The notes under the pieces are model-generated. The model had not been told where the DNA came from, made no database searches, and saw only the letters and a list, made by a program, of their open reading frames with translations. Below, piece after piece: positions 26,776 to 34,711 of a stretch of 64,000 bases of DNA (within the stretch, counting starts at the first letter, position 1; the number at the start of each line of letters is the position of its first letter). Source of the stretch: Acidobacteriota bacterium. GTDB taxonomy: Bacteria; Acidobacteriota; Thermoanaerobaculia; Multivoradales; JBCCEF01. The stretch lies in NCBI GenBank assembly GCA_039030395.1, contig JBCCEF010000008.1, positions 1-64,000 of the forward strand. The letters are read 5' to 3'. The translations under genes were made by a program, and so were the position numbers.

Positions 26776-27278
26776 GCAGTGCCTCCTGACAATCGGGGCC
26801 ACGGAACCTCCCTTCCGGGGTCCCCGGTGAGTGACTGTCCAGCCACACAGTGGCTGTCGACAGAGCCCGCTGTTCGACCCGGCATCGGAACGACCCAGCG
26901 GAAAGCCCAAAGCACATGCACCTCCGCATGCAGCGGAAATGTGCATGTATTCATAGGCTTATTTCAGAATCCATTACCAGAAAGATTAGTGCCTGAAACT
27001 GGAGGATCGGGACAGCTGCGTCGAGGAGTTCTCGGATCTCCGATAAGATCAAGCCTTATTGGGGTAACTCTTTGAGTGCGCTTTTACTGCCAAAGTCGGA
27101 AACGGGGACAGACTCACCGTCGCCTCTACGCGCTCAAGCCAGGCCGACCGTTGGCAGAGACTAGGGTGGACTTGCTGGTCTTGGAGGCAGGAAGAGAAGA
27201 ATTGCGAAGATGAGATCCGAAACACGAAACGTTGGCCAAAAGCGGTTTTGCCTCCAGATCTCAAGCCGGAGGGTCAGA
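26776..27278. other. 503-bp intergenic region between divergent secreted-protein genes
   Basis: This holds the promoters of the M4 protease (-) and the repeat exoprotein (+), and is lower in GC than its surroundings. The one clear structure is the palindrome at 26914-26948. A GGGGACAGACT string near 27104 resembles motifs seen next to REP-associated transposases, but no transposase is left. An alternative ATG at 27210 opens the frame of the plus gene early; no other gene is supported. Confidence 0.5.
26914..26948. promoter_or_regulatory. Nested palindrome upstream of the M4 protease
   Basis: ACATGCAC (26914-26921) and GTGCATGT (26941-26948) are perfect inverted repeats. Between them CCGC-atgca-GCGG forms a second nested stem. 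It lies about 140 bp upstream of the protease start. It could be an operator for an unknown regulator or a hairpin in the leader RNA. Confidence 0.5.
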
Positions 27279-29972
27279 ATGCTGAGGGTGTGCCTGTTAT
27301 CCCTCTTGCTCGGCCTGGCAAGGCTGACCTATCCAAACCTCGCCGTCGCGTCCGACCCGGTCGCTGAGGCTCGTCTGGGAGGCGATCCAACCGGTATTGC
27401 CGGGCGAGTGACCCAGGCAACGGATGGCAGCGGGGTCGCCATCGCCAACGTCAACATCTATGACACCGACAAGAACCTCGTCGTGGCCTGGAATAGCGAC
27501 AACGATGGCGATTTCCTGGTTTCGGGCCTCGACCCGGGAACGTACTTCGCCGCCGCCGGGCCCTCACCCTTCTCAGCCAATCTCGTTCTCGGACAAGTGT
27601 TCGACGGCATGGACTGTCCCACCAGGTTCTTGGAGTCGTGCGATTTTTCTCTGGCGACGGCGATCGAAGTGACGGCCGGAGCCGTCATAACGGGCGTTGA
27701 TTTCTCGTTGCCCCGCGGCGCGACCATCACCGGTCGCGTACTGGACGCCGGTAGCGGTGAGCCCGTCGAGCAGGCTTTCATTCGGATTCTCGACGAAGAG
27801 GGCCAGAGTCAGAGAGTCGCCGGTACCGACGTGGCCGGTCGGTATCGGGCGCTGGGTCTAGGAGCAGGCAGGGTGTTCGCCCAGGCCGAGGGAGGAATCG
27901 ACGGCAACCATGGCGCCGAAGCGTATCCGGGCATTCCATGCGCAGGTTCTTGCGAGCCCACGGACGGCGACCTGATCGAGGTGGACATCAACGAACTCAT
28001 CAACGGAATCGACTTCACCCTTCCGCCTCTCGGTCGGCTCCGGGGCACCGTCGTCGACGAGTTTGGCATTCCTTTTCGGTCTGCTGGCATCACGGTCTTC
28101 GACGAAGGCGGTCAGTTTCTCGATTCCAAGCAAATAGACTACTTCGGCTCTTACCTGTTCCAGGGATTGACGAGTGGTTCCTATCGAGTTCAAGCTGACG
28201 GTCCGGTCGGCATCATCCGAGAGGCGTACGATGACATCGCCTGCGAACCCTCTTGTAGTAGTACCGCCGGAGACTTGATTCCGATCGTCGAGGGTCAAAC
28301 CACCGGCGGCATCGACCTTCGGCTTGCCGAACGGGGGCACCTCTCCGGCACGGTCCACGACCAACTCACCGGCAGTGGTTTGAATGCCGTGGTGATGATC
28401 TTCGATGCAGCAGGGAGCCTCTTCGACTCCACGGATTCCGCCGACTCGACCTTTGGCATGGCCCTCCCGGAAGGGCAGTACTTCGCCGTGGCATCGACCG
28501 ATGGGTACGTCCCACAGCTCTTCGCCAGCATCGCCTGCCCAGGCGCTCCGATCCCGGCCTGTGATCCCACGACCGGAACGCCCATCGACGTCAAACCCGG
28601 AATCCTGACCGCGGCAGTCGATTTCGGCCTCGTTCCGCTGGCGAAAGCGGGCGGAACCCACCTCCGCGGCCGGGTTCTCGATGCCGATTCGGACCAGTCC
28701 GTGGGCGGCGCAACGGTCCACCTCTGGAGGAGCAACGGCACGCTCTTGGACTCCACACCGTCGAGTCCGCTAGGCGCCTTTCAGTTCTCCGATCTCACTC
28801 CCGGAACCTACTTTGCCACCGCCGAGAACGGAGACGATCACAAACCGGGACTGTTTGAAGACCTGCCCTGCTCGGGGCCCGGCTTTCCCGGTTGCGATCC
28901 CACGACTGGTACGCCGATCACCGTGATCCTGGACGAGACGACCGATGGCGTCGACATGGCGCTGGAACCACGCGGCAAGATCGCGGGCAAGGTCACTCAA
29001 CAAGCGAACGACCTGCCATTGGAGGCCGCGGAGATCGTCCTCTTCAATAGCGATGGAGTCGAAGTGGCGCGGAGCCCCTCGGACGAGACCGGCGCGTTCG
29101 AGATCGCCCGCCGAGCCGGCACCTACTTCGCCATGGCCAGCCGCGAGCGGTTCGAGACGGAGCTGTTCGACAGTCGGTCCTGCGTCAACCAAGTGTGTGA
29201 TCCCACCGAGGGAACACCTCTCATCGTTCCCGAAACCGGCGTCGTCGCGAACGTCGACTTCGCGCTCCGGAGGCAGGGAGCCATCACCGGTCGGCTGTTC
29301 GGCCGATCGACCGGCGAGGCCCTCGGGTTCTCCATCGTAAGGGCCTTCGACTCGGCGGGAGAACAAGTTGATACCGTCTCGACCGACCAAACCGGTATCT
29401 TCCGACTGAACCTCGATCCGGGAACGTACACCATCGGAGGACTCGATCCCCGCTACATGACGGAGATCTTCGACGGGATCCCTTGCCCGAACTTCGACTG
29501 CGATCGAACCCAAGGTACGCCGCTTGTGGTCGCACCAGCCACCGAAACGGTCGTCGACCTCACCCCGCCCATCGCCCAAGGCATCGCGGGAAGGGTGATC
29601 GACGCGGAAACGAAAGAACCTCTCGCCGGCATCATCGTCGATCTGTGGGACCCTGCACTCAACGTTCTCAAATCGACCCTGACCTTTCCGGATGGAACCT
29701 ACGCCCTCTACCGCGGAGCCGGTGAGTACCATGTCTCGACGGACAACTTCTTGGGCTTCGAGCACAAGGTGTTCGACGACATATCCTGTCCGCTCGGTTC
29801 GGCGTTCGAAGAGAAGTGCGACCCGCGCCTGGGATCCCTGCTGGAGATCCAGAGTTCGAAGCCAACCGTTCACCAGGTCGACTTTGCCCTGCGACGGGTC
29901 GAGGTCTTCAACGACGGCTTCGAATCGGGCACGACGGACAACTGGTCCTCCACCGTTCCGGCAACTCCCTGA
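27279..29972 (+). CDS. Secreted protein of tandem carboxypeptidase-regulatory-like repeats with DGFESG tail
   Basis: The 897-residue product has a signal peptide (MLRVCLLSLLLGLARLTYPNLAVA). ATG 27279 follows GGAGGG by 5 nt, better than ATG 27210. About eight units of ~100 residues each contain a G.V.D..TG..V..A.V..., a PGTYFA-type strand, and a Cys block such as CDPTTGTPI preceded by CPG or CSGP; the paired cysteines suggest disulfides in each unit. No catalytic residues were seen. The C-terminus reads FNDGFESGTTDNWS, a short tail seen at the end of many exported proteins in related bacteria and possibly a sorting or anchoring tag (inference). It is probably a surface or extracellular structural protein. 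Confidence 0.82.
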   Translation: MLRVCLLSLLLGLARLTYPNLAVASDPVAEARLGGDPTGIAGRVTQATDGSGVAIANVNIYDTDKNLVVAWNSDNDGDFLVSGLDPGTYFAAAGPSPFSANLVLGQVFDGMDCPTRFLESCDFSLATAIEVTAGAVITGVDFSLPRGATITGRVLDAGSGEPVEQAFIRILDEEGQSQRVAGTDVAGRYRALGLGAGRVFAQAEGGIDGNHGAEAYPGIPCAGSCEPTDGDLIEVDINELINGIDFTLPPLGRLRGTVVDEFGIPFRSAGITVFDEGGQFLDSKQIDYFGSYLFQGLTSGSYRVQADGPVGIIREAYDDIACEPSCSSTAGDLIPIVEGQTTGGIDLRLAERGHLSGTVHDQLTGSGLNAVVMIFDAAGSLFDSTDSADSTFGMALPEGQYFAVASTDGYVPQLFASIACPGAPIPACDPTTGTPIDVKPGILTAAVDFGLVPLAKAGGTHLRGRVLDADSDQSVGGATVHLWRSNGTLLDSTPSSPLGAFQFSDLTPGTYFATAENGDDHKPGLFEDLPCSGPGFPGCDPTTGTPITVILDETTDGVDMALEPRGKIAGKVTQQANDLPLEAAEIVLFNSDGVEVARSPSDETGAFEIARRAGTYFAMASRERFETELFDSRSCVNQVCDPTEGTPLIVPETGVVANVDFALRRQGAITGRLFGRSTGEALGFSIVRAFDSAGEQVDTVSTDQTGIFRLNLDPGTYTIGGLDPRYMTEIFDGIPCPNFDCDRTQGTPLVVAPATETVVDLTPPIAQGIAGRVIDAETKEPLAGIIVDLWDPALNVLKSTLTFPDGTYALYRGAGEYHVSTDNFLGFEHKVFDDISCPLGSAFEEKCDPRLGSLLEIQSSKPTVHQVDFALRRVEVFNDGFESGTTDNWSSTVPATP

Positions 29973-30041
29973 GTCGGCAAGGCGACTCGACGCTCCGCTC
30001 TTGCCCTGGCAGCTCCCGCGCTATAGCCTGTCGGCAAGTTC

Positions 30042-30653
30042 ATGAACACCACCACAGCGGGACAGCCGGCGGAGCGAGATTCGAGCGCGGATCCGGTCGG
30101 TGCCGCCATCGCGAGATTCCAGGCGGGAACCGGGCGCCAGGAAGCGTTTCGCTTGCTCTACGAGACGTACTTTCACGCCATCCGCCGACTTTTCCTGCGT
30201 AAGGGTTTGAGCCTCGAAGACAGCGTTGACCTCACCCAAGAGACCTTCTTGCGGGTTTATACCTCTCTGGACGGCTATGAGCACCGGCAGCGATTCGCCC
30301 CGTGGCTCTATCGGGTGGCGACGACATTGTTCCTCAAGCGCCATCGCGCTCTGGCAACCCAGAAACGCTCGGCGGTGGAGGTTTCCCACGAGGCGCTGGA
30401 TCGGCCTTCCGGCGGCCTGACCATCGCCAGTCGGCAACTCGACGACCTGGTGAACACCGAGCGCCGGGACCAGCTCAAGGAAGCGGTCCGCGAACTACCC
30501 GAGCAGATGCGGGCGTGCCTGACCCTGCGCCTCTATCATCAGCTCACCTACGAGGAGATCGCCACGGTGCAAAAGATCTCCGTCGAGACCGTCAAGGCGC
30601 ACCTGTTCCGGGCGCGCAAGAGACTCCGCACCGAGCTACAGGAACCGCCGTGA
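30042..30653 (+). CDS. ECF-type sigma-70 factor
   Basis: The 203-residue product has sigma region 2 (AFRLLYETYFHAIRRLFLRKGLSLEDSVDLTQETFLRVYTSLDGYE... APWLYRVATTLFL, residues ~35-105) and region 4 helix-turn-helix (LPEQMRACLTLRLYHQLTYEEIATVQKISVETVKAHLFRARKRL, ~150-195); no region 3. It should direct RNA polymerase to a small regulon. It is the first gene of a same-strand series with the anti-sigma-like protein (62 bp downstream), a CHAT lipoprotein and a subtilase, which may be its targets. Confidence 0.92.
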   Translation: MNTTTAGQPAERDSSADPVGAAIARFQAGTGRQEAFRLLYETYFHAIRRLFLRKGLSLEDSVDLTQETFLRVYTSLDGYEHRQRFAPWLYRVATTLFLKRHRALATQKRSAVEVSHEALDRPSGGLTIASRQLDDLVNTERRDQLKEAVRELPEQMRACLTLRLYHQLTYEEIATVQKISVETVKAHLFRARKRLRTELQEPP

Positions 30654-30715
30654 AGGGTCACGCACAGGGTTTGTGAAGAACTTCTCATGCAGCCATGGGC
30701 CAGGAAGGTACGACG

Positions 30716-31486
30716 ATGACCGAGTCAAAGGAACACGAGCCGGCGCGCGGCGAGCTGCTGGCGGCCCTCGCCGAGGAGGCCCGCGGCGCGGCGGGAGGGC
30801 CGGTGGAGGCGGAGGAGTTGGTGGCCTACCTCGAAGGAAACCTCGAACCGGAGGATCAGCGAAGGATTCACCAGCGCATCCTCGGCGACCCGGAGACCGC
30901 ACGGCAGTTGCTGGATCTCGACGAACTGCTGGCGGCCGAGACCGGGCGCCTCTCCTCGGCGCGCGGTGTGGCGGACTTTGCAACGGAGGCCGGCTGGCGA
31001 GATCTGGAGGGGCGCCTGGCGGCGGAGGAAGCTGGCCCGCAAGAGGAGGCCAGGTCTCCGCGTCGCGCCGCCAACCTCCGGCTGTGGCAGAGCGCCGCCG
31101 CCGTCGGGCTGGTGGTGGCGTCGGTGCTCGGTATCCGCCTCGGTACCCTGGCGCCGCGGGCGGCCTCCACCCTCGCCGATGCCCAGCCGGCCGTTTCGCT
31201 GGACCTGGTGGCGGATCTCCGCGGCCCCGGTGCCCCGCCGGTGGTGACCGTGCCGGAGGGCGCTCGCCTGCACCTGGAGATCGCCCCTACCGAGCGCTGC
31301 GCCGAGTACGAGGTGGAGATCGACTCACCCCAGGCCGCCGGAACACGCTTGCCGCTGACTCCCAACGAGCGCGGTTCGCTGGTCCTGGGGCTCGCTGGAG
31401 ATCCGGGCGACTATCGCCTGAGCCTGACCGGTTGTGACCCGCCGCGGGAGATCGAGCAGCACCGCTTCCGGGTGGCGCAACCCTAG
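30716..31486 (+). CDS. Anti-sigma-factor-like single-pass membrane protein
   Basis: The 256-residue product has a cytoplasmic helical part (VEAEELVAYLEGNLEPEDQRRIHQRILGDPETARQLLDLDELLA, ~residues 30-75) resembling the anti-sigma N-terminal fold but without the HxxxCxxC zinc motif. A membrane helix follows (SAAAVGLVVASVLGIRLGTL, ~130), then an extracytoplasmic beta-rich domain with two Cys. ATG 30716 is preceded by AGGAAGG at about 8 nt; ATG 30695 is an alternative. Position directly behind the ECF gene supports the role of holding that sigma factor at the membrane. Confidence 0.75.
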   Translation: MTESKEHEPARGELLAALAEEARGAAGGPVEAEELVAYLEGNLEPEDQRRIHQRILGDPETARQLLDLDELLAAETGRLSSARGVADFATEAGWRDLEGRLAAEEAGPQEEARSPRRAANLRLWQSAAAVGLVVASVLGIRLGTLAPRAASTLADAQPAVSLDLVADLRGPGAPPVVTVPEGARLHLEIAPTERCAEYEVEIDSPQAAGTRLPLTPNERGSLVLGLAGDPGDYRLSLTGCDPPREIEQHRFRVAQP

Positions 31487-31522
31487 CCCGGCCTTCTCAC
31501 CGGCAACCCACTGCGAGTCCGC

Positions 31523-34500
31523 ATGCCACCGAATCTGCTGCGTCCACGGTTTTGGCACGGTTGGCTGCTGGCGGTCGCCCTCGTCATCGGCTGCTCGCCG
31601 GCCGCCCCACCGCCGGCAGGCGAATCCCCGTTGGTCTGCCAGGAACTCGGGAACCTTCCCCCACCCGGCGCCGACGGAGTGACCGTGGAACTGGCCGGGG
31701 AAACGTGCCACCGGTACCGCGTCACCCTGGCCGCCGGCGACCTGCTGCGCGTCTCCGCCGAGCAGCAGACCGTCGACTTCGCGCTGGCGCTGACCGACTC
31801 GAACGGAGCGACCCTCGTCGAAGCGGACCGGCCGACGAGCAACTTCGGGGCCGAACTCGTGCTCGCCGTGGTGGACGCGGACGGCGAGTACCACGTGAAC
31901 CTCACCTCCTTCCCGCAGGACGAACCGGGGCAGTACCGGCTGCAGGTGGACGTCCGCCACCCCGCTTCCGAGGCGGAACGTGAGATTGCGGCGGCCTATC
32001 GCGCCGCGCTGACGACCGCCTCCTCGTCACGGGAGGCGGCGGTCCAAGGCTGGCGGGAGGCGGCAAGGGTCTTCGCCCGCCACGGCGAAATCCGGCTCGA
32101 AGGCGAAGCGCGGTTCCTGGCCGCCTTTGGCACTTCCTTCGAGGATCCGGCTCGGGCCGAGGGTTTTCGGCAGGCGGCGGATCTCCTCCGCCGCGCCGAC
32201 CAACCCGGCTGGCAGGCTCTCGCGGAGCAAAACCTCTGCTCCGCTCTGGTGGCGCGATCGCTGGCGCAGGAAGCCCTCGCCGCCTGCGAGCGGGCCGCGA
32301 CCCACCTTCCTCCCGACGACGCTCGTGCCCAGGCGGCCATCGCCCACAGCGCGGGCCTCGCCCACCGCATGGTCGGCGAGCTGCAGCCGGCTCTCGACCG
32401 CTTCGAGCAGGCCCTGGCCCTCTGGTCAGCGGAGGACGCCGACCTCAGTCCGGTCACCCTGCACGAACTCGGAGTGCTGAAGGCCCGCTTTCTGGGCGAC
32501 GACCTCGCCGGCTCTCAGCATCTGCTGGCGGCCCTGCGGGCATTCGGCGCCACCTCTGCATCGCGCCCCGCCACGCTGAGCCAGCTCGGCCGCCTGGAAT
32601 ACGAACGGGGAGACCTGCCGGCGGCCCGCGCCTATCTCGACCAAGCCCTCGACGCGACGGGCAATTCCTGCCGACACGCCACGACCACGGCACGCCAGGC
32701 GCTGGTGATGCAAGCCCAAGGCGAGGACGTCGCGGCGCGACGCCTCGCCGCCGCAGCCAACCGCCTGGTCGCCAGCGGGGGCTGTCCACGCGATACCGGG
32801 TCCGTGCTTCTGTTGACGGCGGAGCTGGCCGAGAAGGGCGGCGCCTGGGACGAGGCCCGGGCTCGACATCGCCAAGCGGAGGCTCACTACGGACGGTGGG
32901 GGGATCGCACCGGAGTTGCGGAGAGCCTGGCCGGCGTGGCGCGGGCGGAACACGCCCTCGGACGGCCGGAAGCCGCGCTGGCCGCCGCCCGCGGCGCCCT
33001 GGCCCAGGCCGAGGCCGTCCGGCCGACGGTCCTGCGCCACGACCTGCGTACCACCCTTTCCACCTCGGTGCAGGAAACCTACGATCTGGCGATCGCTCTC
33101 CTCCTCGACCTTGGGCGTGACCGAGAATCCTGGGCGATGGCCGAGCGTACCCGCGCCCGCGGGCTCAAAGACCTGCTGCTCGAATCCGGCGCCGGCCTCC
33201 GCCGCGCCGCCGCGCCCGAGCTGCTCGATCGGGAGCGATCCGCCCGACGCCGCCTCAACGATCTCGAGTCCCGCCGCATCGACCCGAACCGCGAGATGAA
33301 AGCGGACGAGCTGACGGCCCTCACCGAAGAGATCGCCGATGCCCTGTCAAACCTGGAAGCCATTCGGGGCGAACTCCGCCGAGAAAGCACCGAGTACGCC
33401 GAGTGGATCGGAGCCGGTCCGCCCCCGGCGGCGGAACTCCAGAAGTGGATCCCGCCGGATACCACGCTGCTCGAGTACCACCTCGGCGCCCAGCAGAGCG
33501 TGCTGTGGACGGTCACCGCTGAGACGGTGCGCGCCCACCGCCTGCCGCCGCGCGACGAATTGGAGCCACTGGCCGCTGAAGTCGCCGCCTGGATGAAACG
33601 AACCGGCGGCGCCGGACGACCCACGCCGGCCGCCTGCCGCCTCTCCGACGTTGTCCTCGGGCCAGCCCGGTCGGAACTCACGAATCGGCTGGTGATCGTC
33701 GCCGACGGCGGCCTCGAAGCGGTTTCCTTCGCCGCCCTGCCGGAATCGCAGTTCGGCGGACCGTGCCCCCAGGCACCACCGGTCGTCGCCGCCCTCGAAA
33801 TCTCGTATCTGCCGTCCGCCGCGGTCTTGATGGCGGTCCGCCAGCGCGACGCGGAACGCTCGGCGGCGGAATCCTGGCTGGCGGTAGTGGCGGATCCGGT
33901 CTACGGCGGCGACGATCCCCGGCTGTCGCGCGGCGCCACTCCTGAAGCCGACGAGGAGGATTCCTGGCGCCGCCTCGCCTTCACGGCGGACGAAGCGGCG
34001 GCCCTGGTCGCCCGCCAGCCGGCCGGCAAGAGCCGCACCCTGACCGGCTTCGAGGCCAACCGGCAGGCGGTGATCGACGGCGCTCTGCGGGGCCATCGCC
34101 TGGTGCACTTCGCGGCCCACGGCGTGCTCGATCCCCTCCACCCCCTGCTGTCACGCTTGGTGCTGTCGCGGCGCGACCCCAGCGGCCAGCCGATCGACGG
34201 CGCCCTGCGGGCCCACGAGATCTACGACCTCGACCTGCCGTCAGAGCTGGTGGTGCTCTCCGCCTGCGACACCGGCCGTGGCCGGGCGGTGCGCGGCGAG
34301 GGACTCCAGGCGGGGCTACCGCGAGCGTTTCTCTACGCCGGAGCGTCCCGAGTGATGGTCAGCCTGTGGCCGGTGCGGGACCGCCACACGGGGGATCTCA
34401 TGGAGCGGTTCTACGACGGACTCCTCACTCGCCGGCTGCCTCCTTCGCAGGCCCTCCAGGAAGCGCAGCTCGCCGCTTGGCGGGCAGGGGTGCCGCCCAG

Positions 34501-34561
34501 CGGCTGGGCGGGTTTTCTGCTGTTCGGTGAAGTCGAGGCCCTGCCGCCCTTCGAGCCGTAG
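31523..34561 (+). CDS. CHAT-domain protease lipoprotein with TPR repeats
   Basis: The 1012-residue product has a lipoprotein signal (LLAVALVIGCSPAAPP, lipid on Cys24) and a beta-rich PPC-like domain to about residue 150. A long TPR array spans ~160-560 (AALAAARGALAQAEA-type helices). The CHAT caspase-like domain is C-terminal, with catalytic His in HFAAHGVLD and Cys in LSACDTGRG, and ends LPPSQALQEAQLAAWRAG...WAGFLLFGE as in the family. The protease would therefore sit outside the cytoplasm on a lipid anchor. The sigma/anti-sigma pair precedes it and a subtilase follows. Substrate and trigger are unknown. Confidence 0.88.
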   Translation: MPPNLLRPRFWHGWLLAVALVIGCSPAAPPPAGESPLVCQELGNLPPPGADGVTVELAGETCHRYRVTLAAGDLLRVSAEQQTVDFALALTDSNGATLVEADRPTSNFGAELVLAVVDADGEYHVNLTSFPQDEPGQYRLQVDVRHPASEAEREIAAAYRAALTTASSSREAAVQGWREAARVFARHGEIRLEGEARFLAAFGTSFEDPARAEGFRQAADLLRRADQPGWQALAEQNLCSALVARSLAQEALAACERAATHLPPDDARAQAAIAHSAGLAHRMVGELQPALDRFEQALALWSAEDADLSPVTLHELGVLKARFLGDDLAGSQHLLAALRAFGATSASRPATLSQLGRLEYERGDLPAARAYLDQALDATGNSCRHATTTARQALVMQAQGEDVAARRLAAAANRLVASGGCPRDTGSVLLLTAELAEKGGAWDEARARHRQAEAHYGRWGDRTGVAESLAGVARAEHALGRPEAALAAARGALAQAEAVRPTVLRHDLRTTLSTSVQETYDLAIALLLDLGRDRESWAMAERTRARGLKDLLLESGAGLRRAAAPELLDRERSARRRLNDLESRRIDPNREMKADELTALTEEIADALSNLEAIRGELRRESTEYAEWIGAGPPPAAELQKWIPPDTTLLEYHLGAQQSVLWTVTAETVRAHRLPPRDELEPLAAEVAAWMKRTGGAGRPTPAACRLSDVVLGPARSELTNRLVIVADGGLEAVSFAALPESQFGGPCPQAPPVVAALEISYLPSAAVLMAVRQRDAERSAAESWLAVVADPVYGGDDPRLSRGATPEADEEDSWRRLAFTADEAAALVARQPAGKSRTLTGFEANRQAVIDGALRGHRLVHFAAHGVLDPLHPLLSRLVLSRRDPSGQPIDGALRAHEIYDLDLPSELVVLSACDTGRGRAVRGEGLQAGLPRAFLYAGASRVMVSLWPVRDRHTGDLMERFYDGLLTRRLPPSQALQEAQLAAWRAGVPPSGWAGFLLFGEVEALPPFEP

Positions 34562-34711
34562 TCGCTTCGGAGTCACCCGCGGGAACAGCGAAGGGATTGA
34601 GGTGAGTACCTGCGGCACTCCTGGAAGCCGCTTTGGTACACCTGATGGGCTCGCGGCGATCCCTGGCGCGCCCGTGAAATCTCTGCCCCTGAAACCCATG
34701 GGAGACATCCG

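Noticed and set aside
24577-27075. 832-codon plus-strand frame opposite the M4 protease
   Set aside because: It is the antisense shadow of a well-supported protease gene; the composition (Val/Gly/His/Arg repeats) is not that of a real protein.
27095-27125. GGGGACAGACT string as a transposase-linked repeat
   Set aside because: Only one partial motif and no transposase or inverted partner nearby; too short to call a mobile element.
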